A stretch of DNA of 64,000 bases from Salegentibacter maritimus (GTDB lineage Bacteria; Bacteroidota; Bacteroidia; Flavobacteriales; Flavobacteriaceae). The notes under the pieces are model-generated. The model ran no database searches. It was not told the DNA's origin and worked only from the letters and a program-made list of their open reading frames with translations. This document shows, in pieces, positions 24,525 through 32,453 of this stretch. Every line of letters starts with the position of its first letter. Position 1 is the first letter of the stretch. The position numbers and the translations under genes were made by a program. The stretch lies in the NCBI RefSeq assembly GCF_016236915.1, contig NZ_JAEHOK010000011.1, positions 1-64,000 on the forward strand, written 5' to 3'.

Positions 24525-25731
24525 AACATCAAAAGTATTTTTTGGTTTTTTCCTGCTCCTGGTTGTTTTCCTAACTTACCTTGAAGCTACCGAGCCCGAA
24601 CCCGTAAACTGGACGCCCAGTTATATGAGCGATGATAAAATACCGCTTGGAAGTTTGGTTTTTTACGAAAGCTGGAAGAGTACACAAAAATGGGATCTGG
24701 AAGAAGTAAGCATTCCACCTTTCGAAAAACTTACCGATAGTCTTAAGAACGGCACTTATTTTTTCCTGAATAATGCTGCGGCTTTCGATACAGATGAATT
24801 GGATATTTTACTTAATTGGACGAGTAAAGGAAACGAATTATTTGTTTCGGCCAGAAATATAAGTCCGGCTTTACTGGATACGCTTCAACTGGAAACCAAA
24901 GTCTTTATTCCTAAAAACGATCTAAGCTCAAAACCCGAACTAAATTTTAAAAACACCGCTTTAAAAAACGAGACCGGATTTAAATTTACCAATGAATTTT
25001 CACCTCTTTATTTTGAGCAAAGAGATAGTAGCAATATTCATGTGCATGGGCTAATCAATATTCAGGGCGATGAAGGCAACAAACAGCCTAATTTTATAAG
25101 TGCAAGGTTTGGAGAAGGAACAATCTACCTGCATAGTACTCCTGAGGCCTTTAGTAACTACTTTCTTCTATCACAACAGAATTATGAATATGCAGAGAAA
25201 ATTTTAGCCTACATAAACAAAAGGAATCCCGTATTTTTAGACAACTATTACAAGGCGGGAAAAAGTTTTTACGCTTCCCCACTTTATTTGCTCCTTAGCC
25301 AAAACCAACTTAAATGGGCTTATTATTTCTTATTGGCAGGCTGCATCCTTTTTATTCTTTTTGAAGGAAAGCGAAAGCAACGCGCAATTCCAATTGTAAA
25401 CCCATTAAAAAACCAGAGTTATGAATACGCCAAAACCCTTGGCGATCTCTACCTGGAGGAAAAAGAATATGCTAAATTAATCTCTCAAAAAATCAATTTA
25501 TTTTTAGAGTATATTAGAATAAATTATAGAATTTCAACCAAAAATATAGACGAAGAATTCTATATTTTACTGGCAGCAAAATCTGGAAACAGTATTGCTG
25601 ACGGGAAGAAACTATTTAAAAAAATACAACACTTTTCTACTAAGAAGAATGCCGGCAAAACTGACTTTTTAGAACTTGCCGAAGCCATAAATAATTTTAA
25701 ATCGCACTCCAATGGAAAATCAGGAAAATAA
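24517..25731 (+). CDS. DUF4350 domain membrane protein
   Basis: 404 residues. An N-terminal membrane helix (about 8-22), an extracytoplasmic domain (about 30-250; 'DELDILLNWTSKGNELFVSA', 'GEGTIYLHSTPEAFSNYFL') and a second membrane helix near 265-282 ('WAYYFLLAGCILFILFEG'), then a cytoplasmic helical C-terminus starting 'KRKQRAIPIVNPLKNQS'. The 'GxGxIYLHSTPEAFSN' block is characteristic of DUF4350, which resembles the GATase-like fold of ABC accessory proteins. The function is unknown; it sits between DUF4129 and MoxR. The 3' end overlaps MoxR by 20 bases. Confidence 0.85.
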   Translation: MNKTSKVFFGFFLLLVVFLTYLEATEPEPVNWTPSYMSDDKIPLGSLVFYESWKSTQKWDLEEVSIPPFEKLTDSLKNGTYFFLNNAAAFDTDELDILLNWTSKGNELFVSARNISPALLDTLQLETKVFIPKNDLSSKPELNFKNTALKNETGFKFTNEFSPLYFEQRDSSNIHVHGLINIQGDEGNKQPNFISARFGEGTIYLHSTPEAFSNYFLLSQQNYEYAEKILAYINKRNPVFLDNYYKAGKSFYASPLYLLLSQNQLKWAYYFLLAGCILFILFEGKRKQRAIPIVNPLKNQSYEYAKTLGDLYLEEKEYAKLISQKINLFLEYIRINYRISTKNIDEEFYILLAAKSGNSIADGKKLFKKIQHFSTKKNAGKTDFLELAEAINNFKSHSNGKSGK

Positions 25732-26713
25732 AGAAACCGAATCCCTAAATTTTGATAGTCGTATTCCTTTAGACGATCTCAAAGAAGCGGTTTCAAATTT
25801 AAAAAATCAACTAGCCAGGGTTATTGTTGGGCAAAATGAATTTGTAGAATTGCTAATAGCCGGATTGCTCTCCAACGGCCACGTTTTAATTGAAGGTGTT
25901 CCCGGTGTTGCCAAAACCTTAACGGCCAAACTATTCGCCAAAAGCCTAAATACCAATTTTAGCCGTATTCAATTTACACCAGATCTTATGCCGGGCGATG
26001 TCTTGGGAACATCGGTTTTAAATGCTCAAAAAAGCGAATTTGAATTTAAACCCGGTCCCATTTTTTCTAATATTGTTTTAATAGATGAGATTAACCGTGC
26101 CCCGGCTAAAACCCAGGCCGCTCTTTTTGAGGTCATGGAAGAACGTCAAATTACCATAGACGGGGTTCAGCATAATTTGGAGGCACCATTTATGGTACTG
26201 GCCACACAAAATCCAATAGAACAAGAAGGTACTTACGCTTTACCCGAAGCGCAACTAGACCGTTTTTTGTTTAAAATTGAAGTAGGCTACCCGGGACTTG
26301 ATGATGAAATTGCTATACTAAAAACGCATCATGAGCGCAAAGGCTCCCAACCTATTTCTCAAATTGAAGCAATTTTAGACCCTAAAAACCTAAAAGAATT
26401 AAAGGATCAAATCCAGGAAATAATTATTGAAGAAAAGCTGATGCATTATATTGCCAGTATTGTAGGAAAAACCCGAAATCACTCACATATTTATCTTGGC
26501 GCTTCTCCCCGGGCTTCTATAGCTGTAATGAACGCTTCAAAAGCTTTTGCCGCCATTAACGGAAGAGATTTTGTGATTCCTGAAGACATTAAAAAAGTAC
26601 TAAATCCTGTATTGGCCCACCGACTTATTATTAGTCCTGATAGGGAAATGGAAGGGGTTACCGCTAAAGAAGTAATAGAAATGATTTCCCAATCTGTAGA
26701 AATTCCACGTTAG
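25712..26713 (+). CDS. MoxR family AAA+ ATPase
   Basis: 333 residues. Walker A 'IEGVPGVAKTLTAKLFAKSL' (about 57-76), Walker B 'NIVLIDEINRAPAKTQAAL' (about 120), 'VLATQNPIEQEGTYALPEAQ' (sensor region) and arginine finger 'AQLDRFLF', then the MoxR lid 'LGASPRASIAVMNASKAFA'. MoxR ATPases are chaperones that act on VWA-domain or related partners, often the adjacent DUF58 protein. The stop shares one base with the GTG of the DUF58 gene (TAGTG), indicating coupled translation. Confidence 0.96.
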   Translation: MENQENKETESLNFDSRIPLDDLKEAVSNLKNQLARVIVGQNEFVELLIAGLLSNGHVLIEGVPGVAKTLTAKLFAKSLNTNFSRIQFTPDLMPGDVLGTSVLNAQKSEFEFKPGPIFSNIVLIDEINRAPAKTQAALFEVMEERQITIDGVQHNLEAPFMVLATQNPIEQEGTYALPEAQLDRFLFKIEVGYPGLDDEIAILKTHHERKGSQPISQIEAILDPKNLKELKDQIQEIIIEEKLMHYIASIVGKTRNHSHIYLGASPRASIAVMNASKAFAAINGRDFVIPEDIKKVLNPVLAHRLIISPDREMEGVTAKEVIEMISQSVEIPR

Positions 26714-28044
26714 TGCTAAAATTCTTCAAATCTTTATATCTAAACCAGCGTTTTTTCTATGCGATATTTACGCTCGCATTACTTTTTCTATTCTCTTATT
26801 TCTTTGAGAACCTATATGCGATAACCTGGGTTTTAAGCTTGATTTTATTCTTCTTTTTTCTAGCCGATTTAGTAAGTCTTTATAAAAACAACCAGGTAAA
26901 CGCTGAAAGAATTCTACCTCAGAAGTTTTCAAATTCTGATGAAAACGACGTAGAAATTATTCTGGAGAATCATTATGGATTTTCGGTTATAGTAGAAATT
27001 ATAGATGAAGTTCCCATACAATTTCAAAAGCGAGATTTTTTTAAACAATTAAAAATTACGGCCGGTGCTACCGAGAAATTCAGCTATTCCCTAAGGCCGG
27101 TTACCCGTGGTGAATATTTCTTCGGAAAACTTAATATCTACACCTCTACCAAAATAGGACTTGCAAAACGCAGAAGTATTTTTGGGAAAGACCAAATGCT
27201 TAAAGTCTACCCTTCATTCATTCAAATGAAAAAACTGGACTTTTTGGCGATAGATAATCGTTTATCACAGCCAGGCTTAAAGAAAATTAGGAGGATTGGT
27301 CATACTATGGAATTTGAACAAATTAAAGAATATGTGCCGGGAGACGATATAAGGACCATAAACTGGAAAGCTACTGCTAAACATGGCGATCTTATGGTGA
27401 ACCAATTTCAGGATGAAAAAGCACAACCAATTTATTCCATAATAGATACCGGTAGGGTTATGAAAATGCCATTTAATGGTTTAAGCTTATTGGACTATGC
27501 TATTAACAGTAGCCTTGCTTTTTCTAATATTGCGCTTAAGAAAAAAGACAAAGTAGGTATGCTTTCTTTTTCCAAAAAAATTGAAAGTATACTTAAAGCC
27601 AATGCAAAATTAAGTCAGTTGCAACAAATTATGGAACGCTTATATGCTATTAATACACAGTTCCCCGATTCAGATTTTAGTATGCTATATAGCAATTTGC
27701 GTAAAAACATTCCGCAACGTAGTTTACTTATGCTCTATACTAATTTTGAGCATATTTCGGCATTAAAAAGACAGCTTCCATATTTACAAGCCATCAATAA
27801 AAAACATGTGCTGGTAGTTATATTTTTTGAAAATACAGCCTTAGATAAGGTTATATCAAGCAAGCCAAACAACACTACCGATTTAGCCCACCAGGTAATC
27901 GCTGAAAGCTTTGCGCACGATAAAAAATTAATGGCCGCTGAATTACGAAAACACGGCATTAACACCCTACTTACCAAACCTGAAGACCTTAGTATTAACG
28001 CAATTAACAAATATCTTGAAATAAAAGCACGCGGAATACTTTAG
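26713..28044 (+). CDS. DUF58 domain protein (MoxR partner)
   Basis: 443 residues from a GTG start. Two membrane helices at 12-62, then a beta-rich extracytoplasmic-like segment (about 70-165) and the DUF58 signature near residue 215 ('YVPGDDIRTINWKATAK'). The C-terminal half resembles a VWA-like fold ('YSIIDTGRVMKMP' in a MIDAS-like position, 'KDKVGMLSFSKKI'). DUF58 proteins are almost always next to MoxR and are thought to be its client. Last gene of the operon; the 200 bases after it hold no gene. Confidence 0.93.
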   Translation: MLKFFKSLYLNQRFFYAIFTLALLFLFSYFFENLYAITWVLSLILFFFFLADLVSLYKNNQVNAERILPQKFSNSDENDVEIILENHYGFSVIVEIIDEVPIQFQKRDFFKQLKITAGATEKFSYSLRPVTRGEYFFGKLNIYTSTKIGLAKRRSIFGKDQMLKVYPSFIQMKKLDFLAIDNRLSQPGLKKIRRIGHTMEFEQIKEYVPGDDIRTINWKATAKHGDLMVNQFQDEKAQPIYSIIDTGRVMKMPFNGLSLLDYAINSSLAFSNIALKKKDKVGMLSFSKKIESILKANAKLSQLQQIMERLYAINTQFPDSDFSMLYSNLRKNIPQRSLLMLYTNFEHISALKRQLPYLQAINKKHVLVVIFFENTALDKVISSKPNNTTDLAHQVIAESFAHDKKLMAAELRKHGINTLLTKPEDLSINAINKYLEIKARGIL

Positions 28045-28245
28045 GCTATTCATTGCGCAAAACGAGAAACAAAATAATAAACTGCTTCAATTGCGCCTAT
28101 ATCCCAGATGATTATTTACATTTTCAGGTACTAAATAAAAAAATCACAGTTCAGTATTCAAAATTCACAATTCGGTAAAAAATAATAAGCAGGCAGCGTT
28201 CATCTATATAGTTTTGATATATAAACCAATAAAAACTATGTTATT

Positions 28246-28662
28246 ATGAAAACAATTGCCATTTTAATTAGCCTATTCCTTAGCAGCTTAGCTTTTTGCC
28301 AGGAAAAAATAGGAACTATTACCGTAAACGTAGACAACCTCTCTTCGGAAAAAGGAATAATATATTTCGGACTTTTCACGGAAGCTAATTTTCTGAAAAA
28401 AGAGCCCCTAAAGGGAGAAGTAACTTTAATTAAAAACGGAATAGCTAAAGTAAGCTTTACTGAAGTTCCACCTGGCACCTATGCCATATCTGCCTATCAT
28501 GATAAGAATGGAAATGAACGAATGGATTTTGATACAAATGGTGTTTCTCAAGAAAATTATGGAATCTCTAACAATCAAATAAATTTATACGGCCCACCTC
28601 TATGGGAAGATGCGAAATTTCAATTTGATGGTTCCCAAAAAGACATAAACCTTACATTTTAA
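28246..28662 (+). CDS. DUF2141 domain exported protein
   Basis: 138 residues, with a signal peptide ending near 'SLAFCQ' (about 20). DUF2141 core: 'GTITVNVDNLSSEKGIIYFG', 'KVSFTEVPPGTYAISAYHD' and 'NGNERMDFDTNGVSQENYG'. The fold is a small beta sandwich; its role is unknown. It is a single gene between the MoxR/DUF58 operon and oxyR. Confidence 0.88.
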   Translation: MKTIAILISLFLSSLAFCQEKIGTITVNVDNLSSEKGIIYFGLFTEANFLKKEPLKGEVTLIKNGIAKVSFTEVPPGTYAISAYHDKNGNERMDFDTNGVSQENYGISNNQINLYGPPLWEDAKFQFDGSQKDINLTF

Positions 28663-28729
28663 AGCCAAAGAATATGAAATTAACATAGATAAAATCATAT
28701 CTATATTAATTTATAATAGAAAAAACCAA

Positions 28730-28737
28730 TACATTTG
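28730..28737 (+). promoter_or_regulatory. oxyR -7 box
   Basis: TACATTTG matches TAnnTTTG, 24 bases before the start codon; no clear -33 element was found. Confidence 0.5.
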
Positions 28738-28761
28738 CAGTATTAATAAGCTTTCAATTTT

Positions 28762-29712
28762 ATGACAATTACACAACTGCATTATGTATTGGCTGTGGCG
28801 GAACATAAAAATTTCACCAAAGCGGCTCAAAAGGTTTTTGTTACCCAGCCTACATTAAGTATGCAAATTCAAAAACTTGAAGAAGAACTGGATGTACAAA
28901 TATTTGATAGAACAAAAAAGCCTATTCAATTAACCGAAACAGGCCAAAAAATTGTACAACAAGCCCGAAATATTGTAAACGAAAGCGATAGAATCCAAGA
29001 CATCGTAGATCAACAAAAAGGTTTTGTAGGAGGTATTTTTAAGTTGGGAGTAATCCCCACGATAATGCCTACTTTACTGCCCATGTTTATCAATAATTTT
29101 ATTAAAAAATATCCTAAGGTAAAGCTTAAAATAGAGGAGCTAAACACCGAAGCCATTATTGAGCGCTTAAGAGAAGGGCATCTAGATGCTGCCATTGCGG
29201 CAACACCTTTGGAATTACCGGGCATTAAGGAAAATGTACTTTATTACGAACCTTTTGTTGGTTATATTCCAAATGCACATAGGTTACACCATAAAGATAA
29301 AATTGAAATAAACGATCTTGATATAGATGATATGCTTCTTTTAGAGGATGGGCATTGTTTTAAAGATGGAATTATTAATTTATGCAAGTCGTCCCGAAAT
29401 TATGACGAAGATCACTTTCAACTGGAAAGCGGTAGTTTTGAAACTTTAATCAAATTGGCAAATGAAGGATTGGGCATGACACTTCTACCTTATCTACATA
29501 CACTAGATTTAAAGGACAACGAAAAGAAAAACCTAAGAATGTTTAAAGACCCTGTTCCCGCCAGGGAAGTAAGCCTTATCTACAATAGAAGTGAATTAAA
29601 AATGCAAATTATTGAAGCTATTAGAAGTACTATTGCCGGGGTTGTAAAAGGAGCTATTACTTTTCATAATGTAAATATTATAAGCCCGTTAAACAAAAAC
29701 AAAACCTTTTAG
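28762..29712 (+). CDS. oxyR: OxyR hydrogen-peroxide-sensing LysR-type activator
   Basis: 316 residues. A LysR winged helix at 1-60 ('FTKAAQKVFVTQPTLSMQIQ'), then a substrate-binding-like domain. The redox cysteines are at 199 and 208 ('LEDGHCFKDGIINLC'), the same numbers as the disulfide pair of E. coli OxyR, so peroxide sensing is well supported. Oxidised OxyR activates catalase, peroxiredoxin and dps genes. None of those is adjacent here, so it must act at distant promoters. A two-way terminator follows at 29816-29843. Confidence 0.95.
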   Translation: MTITQLHYVLAVAEHKNFTKAAQKVFVTQPTLSMQIQKLEEELDVQIFDRTKKPIQLTETGQKIVQQARNIVNESDRIQDIVDQQKGFVGGIFKLGVIPTIMPTLLPMFINNFIKKYPKVKLKIEELNTEAIIERLREGHLDAAIAATPLELPGIKENVLYYEPFVGYIPNAHRLHHKDKIEINDLDIDDMLLLEDGHCFKDGIINLCKSSRNYDEDHFQLESGSFETLIKLANEGLGMTLLPYLHTLDLKDNEKKNLRMFKDPVPAREVSLIYNRSELKMQIIEAIRSTIAGVVKGAITFHNVNIISPLNKNKTF

Positions 29713-29815
29713 AAATAGTATAACTAATGGAAAGAAAATCCAGTTGGTATTTTTTAGAAAAATGCCACTTGACCTCCGGCCATTAAAGGAAGTAATTAAA
29801 ACTGAATTAGAGATT

Positions 29816-29843
29816 AAAAAGCGGCCCAAAAGCCGCTTTTTTT
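29816..29843. terminator. Two-way terminator between oxyR and the 65-aa gene
   Basis: The stem AAAAGCGGC / GCCGCTTTT with loop CCAAAA is flanked by A-run and T-run, so it can end transcription from both sides. Confidence 0.85.
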
Positions 29844-30039
29844 ATGTTTTTAAAAGAATTAAACATTGATTAAGCTCTGGATTCTTAGTGGTTAAAGCAG
29901 TTATCCAGATACGTAATTCCTCTATTTCGTGAGGTAATAGTCTATGAAGTGCTTTTTTCACTTCCCTACAAAAAAGATTAGGATCAAAACTAACTTTGTC
30001 AAGCACAGTTTTGGTGTATTCAAACATCGCTCTCGCCAT
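29842..30039 (-). CDS. Small conserved flavobacterial protein
   Basis: 65 residues or 61 from the second Met ('MFEYTKTVLDKVSFDPNLFC'). I recognise it only as a short helical protein often seen in flavobacterial genomes; the ending 'LLPHEIEELRIWITALTTKN' is amphipathic. No membrane segment or signal is present. It is monocistronic, and the shared terminator overlaps its stop. Its function is unknown. Confidence 0.7.
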   Translation of the reverse strand: MARAMFEYTKTVLDKVSFDPNLFCREVKKALHRLLPHEIEELRIWITALTTKNPELNQCLILLKT

Positions 30040-30173
30040 AATTTGAAAGATTTAGATTAGCGTTAGGTTTAAAAAAAAGAGTAGAAATTTAATAATAGGC
30101 TGTAGATTTTAGAATTTTCTAAAGATACTAAAAATTTCTAATTATCCTTTAGTTTCACAAGTGTTTAACGATT

Positions 30174-30974
30174 CTAAAAATTTCGATCGCCGCTAATAAC
30201 ATCTCCTATCCCGCCTAGAATACTACCTTCTCCTTTATCTTTTCCTCCACCTTGTGGCGCTGCCTGCCAAATCCTGTTAGCGAGACGGCTAAAAGGTAAA
30301 GATTGCACATAAACGGTTCCTGGGCCGGTTAGGGTTGCAAAGAAAAGTCCCTCTCCCCCAAAAATTGTATTTTTTATTCCGCCTACAAACTCTATATTAT
30401 AATCTATATCCTGGGTAAAACCAATTATACACCCGGTATCTATTTTTAATTTCTCACCTGGAGATAATTCTTTTCTGGCCATAGTACCTCCTGCGTGAAC
30501 AAATGCCATCCCGTCTCCCTCAAGTTTTTGCATTATAAAACCTTCACCTCCAAAAAAGCCACGCCCCAACCTTTTGCTAAACTCAATACCTACTGCAACC
30601 CCCTTAGCGGCACACAAAAAAGCATCCTTTTGGCAAATAAATTTATTTCCGTAACGTGTAAGATCTATAGGAATAATTTTTCCGGGATACGGCGAGGCAA
30701 AACTAATACGCTTTTTTCCCTGAATTTCATTACTAAAAATTGTCATAAACAAGCTTTCTCCCGTAAGCAAACGTTTTCCGGCCCCTAATACTTTTCCTAA
30801 AAAACCTTCATTTTCTTTCGCCCCATCTCCAAAAATAGTATCCATTTTTATGCCATCGTCCATCATCATAAAATTGCCAGCCTCGGCAATTACGGCCTCC
30901 CTCGGATCCAGTTCAAGTTCTACATATTGCATTTCTTCGCCAAAAATTTGGTAATCTATCTCATGTGCATTCAT
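30174..30974 (-). CDS. AIM24/TIGR00266 family protein
   Basis: 266 residues from the ATG at 30974 ('MNAHEIDYQIFGEEMQYVEL'); the 31016 start lies inside the upstream gene's 3' end and adds 14 unlikely residues. Family motifs are 'ELDPREAVIAEAGNFMMMD', 'GAGKRLLTGESLFMTIF', 'FVHAGGTMARKELSPGEKLK' and the C-terminal 'GEGLFFATLTGPGTVYVQSL'. The fold is a beta-helix-like trimer seen in mitochondrial AIM24; its bacterial role is unknown. It starts one base after the stop of the DUF4442 gene, as in other flavobacteria. Confidence 0.92.
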   Translation of the reverse strand: MNAHEIDYQIFGEEMQYVELELDPREAVIAEAGNFMMMDDGIKMDTIFGDGAKENEGFLGKVLGAGKRLLTGESLFMTIFSNEIQGKKRISFASPYPGKIIPIDLTRYGNKFICQKDAFLCAAKGVAVGIEFSKRLGRGFFGGEGFIMQKLEGDGMAFVHAGGTMARKELSPGEKLKIDTGCIIGFTQDIDYNIEFVGGIKNTIFGGEGLFFATLTGPGTVYVQSLPFSRLANRIWQAAPQGGGKDKGEGSILGGIGDVISGDRNF

Positions 30975-30975
30975 A

Positions 30976-31428
30976 TTATTTTGCTTTAATAGTCCATTCA
31001 AATTCAAATACGGCAACCTGTTGCCCCGTGCTATTCATCCCGGTAGATTTCATCCAGAAAGTTTGCCCCTCTCCTGTCTCTAATGTTTTATTGATGGCCT
31101 CATCTATTAAATGACCATCATAACAGTAAAAGCTTATTTTTCCTGTGGCTTTTTTGGTAAACTGTGCACGATTCTGGGCTACCAACATAGAAATTTTTTT
31201 ATTCGAATTTCTAATTTTCCCCATAACCAAAGCCCCGGTACTTAATTCGGCTGCCATTGCCTGCACTGCAAAATACATACTTTTAAATGGGTTTTGGTTT
31301 ATCCATTTATGCTTTACAGTTACTTTACAGGTATTCTCTTCAATCTCACCAACCCGTACTCCACAAATCCAGGCACTGGGCAGTTTTAGCATTAAAAATT
31401 TATTGAGTTTACTCTTGTTTAATGTCAT
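30976..31428 (-). CDS. DUF4442 hotdog-fold thioesterase-like protein
   Basis: 150 residues. The DUF4442 pattern is 'LPSAWICGVRVGEIEENTCK', 'KHKWINQNPFKSMYFAVQAM', then 'AAELSTGALVMGKI' on the long hotdog helix. The family resembles acyl-CoA thioesterases, but its substrate is not known. It is co-transcribed with the AIM24-like gene one base downstream. Start at the ATG following an AT-rich stretch. Confidence 0.87.
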   Translation of the reverse strand: MTLNKSKLNKFLMLKLPSAWICGVRVGEIEENTCKVTVKHKWINQNPFKSMYFAVQAMAAELSTGALVMGKIRNSNKKISMLVAQNRAQFTKKATGKISFYCYDGHLIDEAINKTLETGEGQTFWMKSTGMNSTGQQVAVFEFEWTIKAK

Positions 31429-31520
31429 TATGAAGTATTTGGTTTAATAAAAGTATTCAAATTAATCAATATCCTTAGACTACAAAAATCATAAATTTAT
31501 GTTAATATTTAGTACTATGC

Positions 31521-31553
31521 TTTGCAAAATACCTTCTTTTAGATATATATTTG
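31521..31553 (+). promoter_or_regulatory. Promoter of the DUF4870-PadR-PspC operon
   Basis: TTTG (31521-31524), 21-base spacer, TATATTTG (31546-31553) match the Bacteroidota consensus 20 bases before the ATG at 31573. Confidence 0.6.
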
Positions 31554-31572
31554 TTATATAAATTATTAGGTT

Positions 31573-32112
31573 ATGGATTTAAAGATAGCAAAAGAAGAAA
31601 AAACAATGGCCACAATCTTGCATTTGTCGGTCTTTTCGAAGTTTATCATTCCTTTGGGGAATTTTATTTTTCCATTGATCTTATGGTTAACTAAAAAAGA
31701 AAAGTCTTTTATAGATGAGCATGGCAGAAAAGCAATCAATTTTCAAATTAGTCTTTTTCTTTATACCATTCTTTTATTCTCCATAGGTTTGGCCATTGTG
31801 GTTTTCCAGGCCCTTAGATTAGGTCTTGATATGCCTATCGTAATTGGAGCCGAACAATTATATATAAACGAACTTGGGCAGGCAATCTCTATAGTTGTTA
31901 CCATTGCTGTATTTGCCATTTTACTGGCTGCCTTATTTTTCCTGGAAATATTTGCTGTGATAAGTGCAAGTATAAAAGCCAGTAACGGAGAAAATTACTC
32001 TTTTCCTCTTTGCATCAACTTTATTGGAAAAGATTCAAATAATCATCAATTTACTAACCATCAACAATCAAAAAATGAACAGTTTAACAACCCTAAAAAC
32101 CAAACGCTATGA
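31573..32112 (+). CDS. DUF4870 membrane protein
   Basis: 179 residues. DUF4870 core with about three membrane helices: 'TILHLSVFSKFIIPLGNFIF', the signature 'SFIDEHGRKAINFQISLFLY', and 'VVTIAVFAILLAALFFLEIF'. The domain normally ends at 'YSFPLCINFI' (about 155); here a further 24 residues rich in Asn, Gln, Lys and His ('NNHQFTNHQQSKNEQFNN') follow and overlap the next start by four bases. Such a tail is low-complexity and looks like formerly non-coding DNA. First gene of the PadR/PspC operon. Confidence 0.88.
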   Translation: MDLKIAKEEKTMATILHLSVFSKFIIPLGNFIFPLILWLTKKEKSFIDEHGRKAINFQISLFLYTILLFSIGLAIVVFQALRLGLDMPIVIGAEQLYINELGQAISIVVTIAVFAILLAALFFLEIFAVISASIKASNGENYSFPLCINFIGKDSNNHQFTNHQQSKNEQFNNPKNQTL

Positions 32113-32453
32113 AGATAGAAAACACCAAGGCTCAAATGCGTAAAGGTGTATTGGAATACTGCATTCTCTCGGTATTAAAAGATGAAGATGCGTATGTAGC
32201 CGAAATTCTAGACACGCTTAAAGACGCCAAATTACTGGTGGTTGAAGGTACAATTTACCCTTTATTGACCAGGCTAAAAAATGCAGGACTTCTTAGTTAT
32301 CGCTGGGAAGAGTCCAGCAGCGGACCACCAAGAAAATATTACGGACTTACCGATACCGGAAAACTCTTCCTTAAGGAGCTTACCGGCACCTGGAACGAAC
32401 TGCAAACCGCTGTTAATATTGTAACCACTCAAAAAAACAAGAATCATGAATAA
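32109..32453 (+). CDS. PadR family transcriptional regulator
   Basis: 114 residues, a compact winged-helix repressor: 'RKGVLEYCILSVLKDEDAYV' at the start, 'LLVVEGTIYPLLTRLKNAGL' as the recognition helix, then the wing 'SSSGPPRKYYGLTDTGKLF'. The short form without the C-terminal dimerisation domain is typical of PadR-2 proteins next to PspC genes. It overlaps DUF4870 by four bases and PspC by eight, so it likely autoregulates this operon. Confidence 0.95.
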   Translation: MKIENTKAQMRKGVLEYCILSVLKDEDAYVAEILDTLKDAKLLVVEGTIYPLLTRLKNAGLLSYRWEESSSGPPRKYYGLTDTGKLFLKELTGTWNELQTAVNIVTTQKNKNHE

